In this document: positions 1 to 6,330 of the stretch, one piece after another
How positions within the stretch are numbered: position 1 is the first letter of the stretch
Layout of the letters: each line of letters opens with the position of its first letter
Assembly: GCA_012797715.1 (NCBI GenBank)
Contig: JAAZOO010000527.1
Location: 1-10,024 of the forward strand
Length of the DNA stretch: 10,024 bases
DNA from: Geobacteraceae bacterium
GTDB lineage: Bacteria; Desulfobacterota; Desulfuromonadia; Geobacterales; Geobacteraceae
Direction of reading: 5' to 3'
Made by a program: the position numbers and the translations under genes
Notes under the pieces: generated by a model
The model's database searches: none
What the model was told of the DNA's origin: nothing
What the model saw: the letters and a program-made list of their open reading frames with translations, nothing else

Positions 1-1
1 C

Positions 2-373
2 TTCTCCTTTTTCCTCACGATAGTGATCAGTTTCATTGTGGGGATGCTCATTGTCGGACAGACCATCTACAACTCCACCATGGAGCACATCAAGGAGTTC
101 GGCACATTGAAGGCCCTTGGGGGAACGAATCTTGATATCTACCGCATCATTTTCTTCCAGGCCCTCCTGAACGCCTTACTGGGGTATAGTATCAGTCTTG
201 CCATAACCATAGTTTCCATTCCTCTCTATGACGCGGGGGGACTGGCTCTCGTGGTGCGGGGATGGGTCAATCTCACGGTCCTGGCCTTGACGCTCATCAT
301 GTGCCTGATGGCCGCTTTCGTATCCATCCGTAGGATTCGGAGGATAGATCCGGCAATTCTCTTCCGGGGGTAG
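2..373 (+). CDS. ABC exporter permease, FtsX/MacB/DevC-like, C-terminal part
   Basis: This is the C-terminal 123 codons of an inner-membrane ABC permease; the gene begins before the window and the reading frame is open from base 2. It shows the last three membrane segments of the FtsX fold: one at the left edge (FFLTIVISFIVGMLIVG), one after the cytoplasmic coupling stretch (ALLNALLGYSISLAITIV) and one near the end (LTVLALTLIMCLMAAFV). The segment with KEFGTLKALGG is the conserved coupling region that contacts the ATPase in MacB/LolC/DevC permeases, and the tail IRRIDPAILFRG is the usual ending of DevC-like proteins. It is followed one base later by the ATPase gene and then by membrane fusion and TolC genes, so it should form the inner-membrane core of a tripartite exporter. 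The substrate cannot be read from the sequence. Confident on family, less so on the DevC rather than MacB subgroup because the periplasmic domain is missing. Confidence 0.9.
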   Translation, partial: FSFFLTIVISFIVGMLIVGQTIYNSTMEHIKEFGTLKALGGTNLDIYRIIFFQALLNALLGYSISLAITIVSIPLYDAGGLALVVRGWVNLTVLALTLIMCLMAAFVSIRRIRRIDPAILFRG

Positions 374-374
374 T

Positions 375-1109
375 ATGGCGGAAATGCTCGAAACACGGGA
401 GTTGCGCATGGTTTACCAGGACGGCAAGCAGGAGGTGGTGGCCGTTGCCGGGGTCGATGTCCGCTTCAGACGGGGAGAGATAGTCGGCCTTTTCGGTCCG
501 TCCGGCAGCGGCAAGACTACCCTTTTGTCTCTGTTGGGATGCATCCTGAAACCCTCTTCGGGATCGTTGCGGCTCTTCGGCAAAGAGGTGACGTCACTGG
601 GTGAAAAGGCCCTTCCTGCGGTGAGAAAACGCTTTATTTCCTTCATCTTTCAGGGGTTCAACCTCTTTCCGGCCCTCTCTGTCCTGGACAATGTGCTGCT
701 GGGACTGCGCATCAAGGGTATTACCGGAGAGGAGGCGGAACAGCGCGCCTTGCGGGTACTGGAAGAAGTGGGGCTTTCCGAGCGGAGCACCTTCCTGCCC
801 AGGGACCTGTCCGGCGGTCAGAAACAGCGCGTGGCGGTCGCGCGGGCGCTGGCGTCCGACTGTCCCCTCATCCTGGCCGACGAGCCGACCGGAAACCTTG
901 ACCATGCGAACGGCAGGAATGTGATGGAAATCCTGCGAACCCTGGCCCACGAGAAAGGGAGATGCGTCGTTGTTGCGACCCATGATAACAGAATCGACGA
1001 CATCTTCGACCGCATCCTCTTCATGGAGGACGGATCAATCACGAAGGAAACGGACGACATCAACAAACTTCGTCTGATGCGCGAATTGACCACGAGCTCG
1101 TTGCGGTAA
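375..1109 (+). CDS. ABC exporter ATP-binding protein, MacB/LolD/DevA-like
   Basis: A 244-residue cytoplasmic ATPase that powers the permease encoded just upstream. All ABC signatures are intact: Walker A GPSGSGKT at 41-48, Q-loop glutamine 93 (FQGFNLFPALS), signature LSGGQ at 145-149, Walker B LILADEP at 165-171 with catalytic Glu170, D-loop NLD at 174-176 and switch His203 (ATHD). The FNLFPALSV and EPTGNLD wording is typical of the MacB/LolD/FtsE/DevA group, which works with FtsX-fold permeases and moves substrates within or across the periplasm rather than through the inner membrane by a classical transport path. The gene starts one base after the permease stop; a GGGGG stretch 4 bases before the ATG can act as ribosome site. 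A second ATG three codons in is possible. The gene ends with TAA inside the ribosome site of the next small reading frame, a clear operon arrangement. Confidence 0.95.
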   Translation: MAEMLETRELRMVYQDGKQEVVAVAGVDVRFRRGEIVGLFGPSGSGKTTLLSLLGCILKPSSGSLRLFGKEVTSLGEKALPAVRKRFISFIFQGFNLFPALSVLDNVLLGLRIKGITGEEAEQRALRVLEEVGLSERSTFLPRDLSGGQKQRVAVARALASDCPLILADEPTGNLDHANGRNVMEILRTLAHEKGRCVVVATHDNRIDDIFDRILFMEDGSITKETDDINKLRLMRELTTSSLR

Positions 1110-1117
1110 GGAGACCA

Positions 1118-1219
1118 ATGCCTCTGCCCGAGAGCGGCCGCCATGGGTACGCACAGTCAGGAGCGACGCAGGAATCTCTCCGGCGCAACTATTCAACAGG
1201 GACGGGAATTGCACCATGA
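1118..1219 (+). CDS. Small reading frame (33 aa) between ATPase and membrane fusion genes
   Basis: A 33-codon frame beginning MPLPESGRHG and ending TGTGIAP fills the otherwise unexplained 106-base gap in the operon. What supports it: TAAGGAGACCA directly before the ATG holds AAGGAG at ideal spacing, a better ribosome site than any neighbour in this operon has; and its TGA overlaps the ATG of the membrane fusion gene as ATGA, the classic layout for translational coupling. The fusion gene itself has only a weak ribosome site, which fits a need for coupling. The peptide is hydrophilic, has no cysteine, no signal peptide and no membrane segment, and I recognise no family. It may be a pure coupling leader, a small accessory subunit, or a substrate peptide of the downstream ThiF-like enzyme; only the first is well supported. 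A chance frame cannot be excluded at this length. Confidence 0.5.
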   Translation: MPLPESGRHGYAQSGATQESLRRNYSTGTGIAP

Positions 1220-2292
1220 GTGAAAAGCCTGAAGATACAAAAGCGGAAAAAAGCCATTCCTCCGGAGGGAAGGGGAGCAGGTCCAGACTCTGGATACTTT
1301 TTGTGCTCATTCCGGGCGCCCTGCTGCTGGCGGTTGCGGGCCCGTACCTGGCAGGCGGCAAGAAAAGGCAGCCCGCCAGGCAGCCGACCTCCGTTACCCA
1401 TGCCGCAGCCGCGCGGGGGTTGGTGGAAGGAGGGGAAGAAGTCACCGTATCCCCCCGCATTGGAGGGAAGATATCGCGGATTCTGGTGGATGAGGGGGAT
1501 AGGGTCACGAGGGGACAGCTTCTCGTGCAGCTGGATGACGCCGAGGAGCGGGCCGTGAGGGCGCAGGCGGCAGCAACCCTTGTCAGGCATTCCGCGCGGC
1601 TTAGGGAGCTGGAAAACGGATACCGTCGGGAAGATGTGGCGGCCGCGGAAAGCGCCTATGCCCGGGCCGTTGCCGTATACAATCAGGCGCGGGACGAGCA
1701 TGAGCGTCACGAACGCCTGTATGCGAAGGACGCCGTAACCCTGGTGGAACTGAACAGGGCTGCTGAGCGCCGACGGGTGGCTGAACAGTCCATGCAGGAG
1801 GCGCGGCAGAACGCGCAAAAACTCCGCATGGGAGAAAGGCCCGAACAGGTCCTGCAGGGACGGGCGATGGCTGAAGAGGCACGGGCGTCCGTGGAACTTG
1901 CCGATGCCCGTCTCAACAACCATCGGCTCCTTTCCCCCATGGACGGTCTTGTGGCGGACCGCCTCCGGGAGCCGGGGGAGAGCGTCGATGCGGGAACGCC
2001 CGTTCTGGTGCTCATATCTCCCGAGAAAATGCGCATTCGCGCCGAGCTGGAGGAGGCCGACGTGGGCAAGGTCAGCGAAGGCCAGAAGGTTACGGTGACA
2101 TCAGACACCCACCCGGGGAAAGCCTATTCGGGAAGGGTTACAAAGGTGGCGCCGGTTGTCCGCAAAAAAACCCAGAAGAATTTCGATCCCATGGTTTCCT
2201 TTGATATCAACACCCAGAAGGTCACCATTCAGCTGGATGATTGGCGCGGGCTCTATCACGGCATGACCGTCATGGTGCGGTTCGAGCGATGA
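1216..2292 (+). CDS. Periplasmic membrane fusion protein, HlyD/DevB family
   Basis: A 358-residue adaptor that bridges the inner-membrane ABC permease and the outer-membrane TolC protein. The N-terminus is cytoplasmic and basic (to about residue 24), followed by one membrane anchor (about 25-47, LWILFVLIPGALLLAV), so it is anchored rather than lipidated. The periplasmic part shows the split biotinyl-lipoyl domain: first half about 75-108 (SPRIGGKISRILVDEGDRV), second half about 238-267 (LLSPMDGLVADRLREPGESV). Between them lies a long, Ala/Arg/Glu-rich alpha-hairpin (about 109-232), which docks to TolC. A beta-barrel (about 271-345) follows. Length and order are normal for the family. The start is set by the ATGA overlap with the small frame upstream; no other in-frame start lies nearby. 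Its stop overlaps the TolC start by four bases. Same family as DevB of the cyanobacterial DevBCA exporter; the cargo is unknown. Confidence 0.93.
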   Translation: MSEKPEDTKAEKSHSSGGKGSRSRLWILFVLIPGALLLAVAGPYLAGGKKRQPARQPTSVTHAAAARGLVEGGEEVTVSPRIGGKISRILVDEGDRVTRGQLLVQLDDAEERAVRAQAAATLVRHSARLRELENGYRREDVAAAESAYARAVAVYNQARDEHERHERLYAKDAVTLVELNRAAERRRVAEQSMQEARQNAQKLRMGERPEQVLQGRAMAEEARASVELADARLNNHRLLSPMDGLVADRLREPGESVDAGTPVLVLISPEKMRIRAELEEADVGKVSEGQKVTVTSDTHPGKAYSGRVTKVAPVVRKKTQKNFDPMVSFDINTQKVTIQLDDWRGLYHGMTVMVRFER

Positions 2293-4031
2293 GATACCGT
2301 GCGTTTTGGCTGTCAGTGCTTATCTGTTTTCTTTCCGGTGCGGTATGGGCCGGAGAACTGTCCCTGAAGGAGTGCATCGATTACGCGCTGGCGAACAACA
2401 GCGGCATGCGGGCCTCGGCGCTGCGTTACACGGCGGCCGAGGAAGAGGTGAAGGGCGCTCGTGCCGACTTTCTCCCGTCGCTGCGCTTTGGCGCCTTCTA
2501 TTCCTACCAGGACAAGCGGGACCGCATGAAGGTGCCGGCGGACGTCCTCGGTCCTGGACTCCCTCCCGCTCCGGGCGAGTTTCCCCTCAGCGGACGCGAC
2601 TTCTATCGAACCGAGCTTTCCCTGCACCTTCCCCTCTTTACCGGAGGGCTCCTGAGGGGTCGTTATGTCCGCGCCAAGACACTCAGCGAAGAGGCCCGCC
2701 TTTTCTCCGAGCAAAGGGGGGAATCTCTCGTCAGGGACGTAACGCGAGCGTTCTATGACGTCCGCAACGCCGAGCTGTCCCTTCACGCGGAGGACGGAAT
2801 GCTGGCGGCGAAGAAGGAGCGGCTGAGGGTATTGCACGAACTCCGGGCCGAGGGGTACGCCAGGGGGGACGAGATACTTCTCCAGGAGGCCGATGTCGCC
2901 CTCTCCGAAGCACGGCGGGAAAAACAGGCAAGCCGCCTCGCTGTTGCCCGCTCCCGCCTCCGGCTTCTCATGGAGTTTCCCGACGACAGGGACCTGGTAC
3001 TGGAATCGGCGCCGACCGTGGCTCGCCTGGGTGCCGAGGTGGGAACCCTAAAGGCTGAGGCCCTCCGCAACCGGAGGGATCTGGCCGCTGCGCGGGAAAG
3101 AGTTCACTGGGGGGAGGCGGAGCGGCTCATTGCCCGGTCGTCGTTCCTTCCATCACTTTCCGTTGACGGAGCCTACCGGATCCAGCAGCAGAACGAGATG
3201 GTGCGACCCAACCAGTGGCTTCTGACGACACGTCTTGACTGGCCCGTTTTCGAATGGGGAAAAACCGTTGCCGACGTGCGACGTGCCGAGGCGCTCAAGC
3301 AGAGCGCTGCCCGGGAGGAGCGGGAGCTGGAAAAGGAGATAGCGTTCGGAGTCGAGGCAGCCTGGCGCGCCGTGAAAGACGGGGAACGGGACGTGACGGC
3401 AAAGGAAAAGAGGGTGCGGGCTTCCAGAGCGCTTCTGGACACACATCTCAACCGCTACCGTGAAGGATCGGAAAAACTTTCGGATCTCATCGAAGCTGAA
3501 GCTGCCTGTTCTTCCGCGGCGTATGACTATTCCATTTCTCTGAACGACCTGCACGAGGCGCTTGCCGAACTCCGTTTCATGGTGTCGGGTCCCCTGGATC
3601 AATGGGTCACCTATGGCGAGCCCTATGACCCGGAGCTGGGACGGTACCGGGAGCTGATACGGGATGGGCGGAAACAGGGTGGAAAACAGGGTGGCAGGAC
3701 ATTGGCGGGAAGCGGTCCTTTTGCCCGGGGCACGGCAGCAGTTTCCCGTCCCGAGGAATCGGCGCCGGCTCCTCCTGGTGCGCTCTCCTTTTCCAAACCA
3801 TCGGCGGGAAGGATTGCCGTGCAGGTGGGGGCCTTCTCCGGCCAGTCCAACGCCGCATTGCTCCGGAAAGAGATCCTCAAAAAGACGGGGGGCAAATCGG
3901 TGATCGTGCTCAGAAAGGACCGGCTCTACAAGGTTCTGGTAACGGGATTTTCAAGCAGAAAGGAAGCAGGCGATTTCGCTGCCGGCATTCCGTCGGGGGC
4001 TATCGTGGTGCAGGATACCCATGGACACTGA
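2289..4031 (+). CDS. TolC-family outer membrane factor with C-terminal SPOR domain
   Basis: A 580-residue outer-membrane channel of the exporter. The start at 2289 gives a clean signal peptide (hydrophobic FWLSVLICFLSG, cleavage after AVWA at residue 21) and an ATGA overlap with the membrane fusion gene; an upstream in-frame start at 2241 would add residues inside that gene and bury the signal peptide. Residues about 23-450 form two outer-membrane-efflux repeats, with the typical LSLKECIDYALANN opening, long Ala/Glu/Arg heptad helices and FEWGKTVADVRRAEA in the second repeat. A Gly/Pro/Ser-rich linker (about 455-508, with a 12-base tandem duplication coding KQGGKQGG) leads to a SPOR domain at about 509-575: IAVQVGAFSGQSNAALLRKE, then LYKVLVTGFSSRKEA. 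SPOR domains bind glycan strands stripped of peptide stems. Ordinary TolC proteins end near residue 450-490 and lack it, so this is an unusual fusion. The stop overlaps the ThiF-like gene by 11 bases. Confidence 0.93.
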   Translation: MRYRAFWLSVLICFLSGAVWAGELSLKECIDYALANNSGMRASALRYTAAEEEVKGARADFLPSLRFGAFYSYQDKRDRMKVPADVLGPGLPPAPGEFPLSGRDFYRTELSLHLPLFTGGLLRGRYVRAKTLSEEARLFSEQRGESLVRDVTRAFYDVRNAELSLHAEDGMLAAKKERLRVLHELRAEGYARGDEILLQEADVALSEARREKQASRLAVARSRLRLLMEFPDDRDLVLESAPTVARLGAEVGTLKAEALRNRRDLAAARERVHWGEAERLIARSSFLPSLSVDGAYRIQQQNEMVRPNQWLLTTRLDWPVFEWGKTVADVRRAEALKQSAAREERELEKEIAFGVEAAWRAVKDGERDVTAKEKRVRASRALLDTHLNRYREGSEKLSDLIEAEAACSSAAYDYSISLNDLHEALAELRFMVSGPLDQWVTYGEPYDPELGRYRELIRDGRKQGGKQGGRTLAGSGPFARGTAAVSRPEESAPAPPGALSFSKPSAGRIAVQVGAFSGQSNAALLRKEILKKTGGKSVIVLRKDRLYKVLVTGFSSRKEAGDFAAGIPSGAIVVQDTHGH

Positions 4032-4893
4032 CGGATTTGCGCGCGATGCGTTTTCCCGCAATCTGGGACTGATCAGCGAAGAGGGGCAGGAAAAGCTCCT
4101 GAGATCGCGTGTCGCCGTGGCCGGCGCGGGCGGCGTCGGGGGGTTGCACCTGCTGACCCTGGCGCGTCTGGGAATCGGAAATTTCACGGTCGCCGATTTC
4201 GACACTTTTGATGTCGTGAATATCAGCCGCCAGTTCGGGGCGCTGGTAAGCACCCTGGGCAAGCCCAAGGCAGGGGTGCTGGCGGACATGGTGCGGGACA
4301 TCAACCCTTCCGCCGACGTGCGGCTCTTTCACGAGGGCGTTACCCCGGAGAACATGGACTCATTCCTTGAGGGAGCCGATCTCTTCATCGACGGCATCGA
4401 TTTCTTCTCCCTCGACGTACGGCGCCTCGTGTTCCGCAGGTGCCGCGAGAAGGGCATACCCGCCCTAACCTCGGCGCCGCTGGGATTCGGCGCCACGTTG
4501 CAGATCTTCACGCCCGACGGCATGACTTTCGACGATTATTTCGGCTTTTCAGACAGGATGACCCGTTTGGAGCAGATAGCGGCCTTTGCCGCGGGTCTCG
4601 CGCCGAGGCCCTATCACATCCGCTACCTGGACCTGTCCAGGGTGAATCTGCAGAAACAGACCGGCCCGGCGGTGGCGCCTGCCTGCACCCTGGCTGCCTC
4701 CCTGGTCGCGACGGAAGCGGTGAAGCTGCTGACGGGCAGGGGCACGGTGCGACCGGCCCCCTGCTACCTGCAGTTCGATATGATGAGGGGTAAATTCCAT
4801 CTCGGCATGCTTCGTTTTGGGGGCAGAGGACCGATACAGATACTGAAGCGGAAGCTTATCCTGCGCAAGGCGCTGGCGGCCATGGAGGAGTGA
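4021..4893 (+). CDS. ThiF/MoeB/HesA-type E1-like adenylyltransferase
   Basis: A 290-residue protein of the ubiquitin-activating E1-like superfamily, enzymes that adenylate a C-terminal carboxylate or (TcdA) a tRNA base. Visible features: nucleotide-binding Gly loop GAGGVGG at 35-41, the acidic strand end and motif VADFDTFDVVNISRQF at 57-72 (Asp59, Asp61, Asn67, Arg70, Gln71), GKPKA lysines at 81 and 83, FIDGIDFF at 122-129, and the C-terminal helix ACTLAASLVATEAVKLLTG at 221-239. The paired CxxC zinc motifs of MoeB/ThiF are absent; only three cysteines are seen (141, 222, 248). The start lies within the end of the TolC gene, with AGGA five bases before the ATG, so it is translationally linked to the exporter. 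No ubiquitin-like partner or rhodanese gene is nearby. Substrate is unknown; possibilities are sulfur-carrier activation, or peptide modification as by MccB of microcin C. Family sure, role not. Confidence 0.88.
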   Translation: MDTDGFARDAFSRNLGLISEEGQEKLLRSRVAVAGAGGVGGLHLLTLARLGIGNFTVADFDTFDVVNISRQFGALVSTLGKPKAGVLADMVRDINPSADVRLFHEGVTPENMDSFLEGADLFIDGIDFFSLDVRRLVFRRCREKGIPALTSAPLGFGATLQIFTPDGMTFDDYFGFSDRMTRLEQIAAFAAGLAPRPYHIRYLDLSRVNLQKQTGPAVAPACTLAASLVATEAVKLLTGRGTVRPAPCYLQFDMMRGKFHLGMLRFGGRGPIQILKRKLILRKALAAMEE

Positions 4894-4930
4894 AAGCTGT
4901 TTTTGCGTTCCCCAGAAAGAGGGATTGCGC

Positions 4931-4967
4931 ATAAAAAAGGGAGCCCGTTCCGGACTCCCTTTTTTAT
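4931..4967. terminator. Bidirectional intrinsic terminator
   Basis: Perfect 13-bp inverted repeat, ATAAAAAAGGGAG and CTCCCTTTTTTAT, around an 11-base loop that itself can form CCG/CGG. A-tract on one side and T-tract on the other make it work on both strands. It sits between the convergent ThiF-like gene (ends 4893) and PEP-CTERM gene (ends 4996), serving both. Confidence 0.93.
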
Positions 4968-4995
4968 AGCCATTCTCGATTCGGAGAGACAGATT

Positions 4996-5880
4996 CTAGC
5001 TTCTCATTCTTCTCCTTCCGAGAGCCGCGAGGCCGATGAGGCCGCCTCCCAGGAGCAGCAGGGTGGACGGCTCGGGAACATTCGAATATACCTCGACGGA
5101 ACCGTCATGGTTGGAGTCGATATGCAGGGTGTCTCCGTCTATCCGCACCACCAGGTTGTCGGTGTTGGAATCGTTGGTGGCGAACAGCCAGCCCATGCTC
5201 ACGTAGGGAGACAGGTCATTCCCCAGAGCGTCCTGCCAGAAATCCGGAAGAGCGTAAATCACCTGCCAGGTCAGTTCCGTGGCTCCCGAGAGGAGCTTTC
5301 CGGTCGGACTGAAGGTCAGGGAGCCGGTTCCGCCCACCAGCTGGAAAATGGCTACCTGCATGCCGTCAGTGAACAGCGAGGCGTTGTCGTCATAGGAACC
5401 GACGGTGGCTCCGAATGAGGCGGGTTTGTTGGACGCCACTTCTGCGCCAGGTTCGGCATAGAGGGGGAGAGTGCCTACCGTGTAGTCATAGTTGAAGGTG
5501 ATTCTCCCCGTGCCCGGGTCAACCGCCATGCCTACGATCGTTCCTCCCAGATCCTCCCACCGGCCCGTGATTTCGTATCCGGTGAAGAATGGCGGGAACG
5601 CGAAATTGAGCCCTTCCGTATCGCCGGTGCTCAGGTACTGGGTGATATACATGTCACCGATGTCCGAAAAGGTTGAGCCCACCACCGGAAGGCCGCCGCC
5701 GTTGGGGGAGGTGGAGGTCGTTTCCGCATAGAACTGCATCTGATCGAACGCGCCGGTAATGCCGTCAAACGCTCCCGTTATTCCCGCCGGATTGACATTA
5801 ATCCGTATCTGCATTGCGAAGCCGGTCGACGCACCAAGAAACATACCCAGGGCCAAGGTTACTGCTAGTAGTGCTTTCAT
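4996..5880 (-). CDS. PEP-CTERM sorting domain protein, exported, otherwise unknown
   Basis: A 294-residue secreted protein. Residues 1-22 are a signal peptide (MKALLAVTLALGMFLG, cleavage after GFA). The C-terminus carries the PEP-CTERM signal recognised by exosortase (TIGR02595 type): VPEP at 268-271, hydrophobic segment at 274-287 with a GGGL kink, then RRR at 289-291. In the family this tail is thought to be cut and the protein moved to the cell surface or extracellular matrix. The middle is Gly/Thr/Asp-rich, predicted beta, has no cysteine and resembles no enzyme I know; a similarity to the flocculation protein PepA is possible but unproven. A seven-residue tandem repeat (GITGAFD twice) lies at about 33-46. 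The start is fixed by a perfect ribosome site, AAAGGAGGT, seven bases upstream. It has its own sigma-54-type promoter (5950-5966) and ends at the shared terminator at 4931-4967. Confidence 0.93.
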   Translation of the reverse strand: MKALLAVTLALGMFLGASTGFAMQIRINVNPAGITGAFDGITGAFDQMQFYAETTSTSPNGGGLPVVGSTFSDIGDMYITQYLSTGDTEGLNFAFPPFFTGYEITGRWEDLGGTIVGMAVDPGTGRITFNYDYTVGTLPLYAEPGAEVASNKPASFGATVGSYDDNASLFTDGMQVAIFQLVGGTGSLTFSPTGKLLSGATELTWQVIYALPDFWQDALGNDLSPYVSMGWLFATNDSNTDNLVVRIDGDTLHIDSNHDGSVEVYSNVPEPSTLLLLGGGLIGLAALGRRRMRS

Positions 5881-5901
5881 GATAGTTACCTCCTTTTGCT
5901 T

Positions 5902-5917
5902 GATGCGCTAGCACATC
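5902..5917 (-). promoter_or_regulatory. Small leader hairpin before the PEP-CTERM ribosome site
   Basis: On the minus strand GATGTGCTAGCGCATC is an imperfect palindrome; as RNA it folds to a six-pair stem (one G-U) with loop CUAG, 8 bases before the AGGAGG of the PEP-CTERM gene. It could guard the transcript 5' end or act as a DNA operator. No known element is recognised. Confidence 0.3.
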
Positions 5918-5949
5918 TTGTGATCGTTTTCCCGTGACGACAAAGAATC

Positions 5950-5966
5950 TGCAATTGGCGGGCCAA
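5950..5966 (-). promoter_or_regulatory. Candidate sigma-54 promoter of the PEP-CTERM gene
   Basis: Minus-strand TTGGCCCGCCAATTGCA has the invariant GG and GC exactly ten bases apart and by hand matches 12 of the 14 specified positions of the RpoN consensus YTGGCACGRNNNTTGCW. The start of transcription would fall near 5939, giving a leader of about 58 bases. RpoN with the PrsK/PrsR two-component pair is known to drive PEP-CTERM genes, for example in Zoogloea. Confidence 0.65.
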
Positions 5967-6330
5967 TATAAAAAATCAGTAAAAACGAATAGATAGCTGC
6001 TTGAAGGAGGGGGGGAGAATGAAAATGTAAAGCCGGTCGACAGTATCTCCGGAATAATTTTACAGTCCCCGTCGTTGGGTCCCGGGTGCGCCCCGAGTCA
6101 AACCATGGCCGCCGGTGCGGAACCGCTCCGCCGTCGGTGGCAGCGATTGAGGCCGGAGCCATTTTTTGGGGACGGTTCCTGCTGCCGGTTTCAGGTGCGT
6201 CTCCTTCGGCCGGGTGTGGTGATAGGCGGGAAAGGTGGAGGAGAGGAGAGGTAGGGAATGGGAGCCCGTGCCGGGAAGGAACAGGGCATTTCAGGGTGGG
6301 ATCGGCGTGTCTCTTGGGGTGCCGTGGCCA
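5967..6330. other. Non-coding spacer upstream of the PEP-CTERM gene
   Basis: About 360 bases with no convincing gene on either strand. It holds the region where an activator for the sigma-54-type promoter would bind, including GCGGA/TCCGC at 6117-6131 and GGGTGCGCC at 6084-6092, and the inverted repeat at 6119-6179. No terminator with a T-tract is seen right after the acyltransferase stop on the minus strand, so some read-through into the PEP-CTERM gene is possible. Confidence 0.6.
6119..6179. repeat. Imperfect inverted repeat with TTTTTTGGGGACGGTTCC
   Basis: GGAACCG at 6119-6125 is mirrored by CGGTTCC at 6173-6179, and the match extends inward to 11 positions with one mismatch and one G-T. 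The right arm, TTTTTTGGGGACGGTTCC, resembles the repeated intergenic text found near REP-associated tyrosine transposases in deltaproteobacteria; that likeness is from memory. No transposase gene is present. Confidence 0.35.

Noticed and set aside
2241..2288. Earlier in-frame start for the TolC-family gene
   Set aside because: It would bury the signal peptide behind 16 residues encoded inside the fusion-protein gene; the ATGA overlap at 2289 is far more natural.
6020..6031. Strong AAGGAGGGGGG before ATGAAAATGTAA on the + strand
   Set aside because: The frame codes only three residues; the purine run is probably chance on the strand opposite the PEP-CTERM promoter region.
5908..6162. 84-codon minus-strand frame upstream of the PEP-CTERM gene
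   Set aside because: It spans the sigma-54-type promoter, has no ribosome site and no motif.
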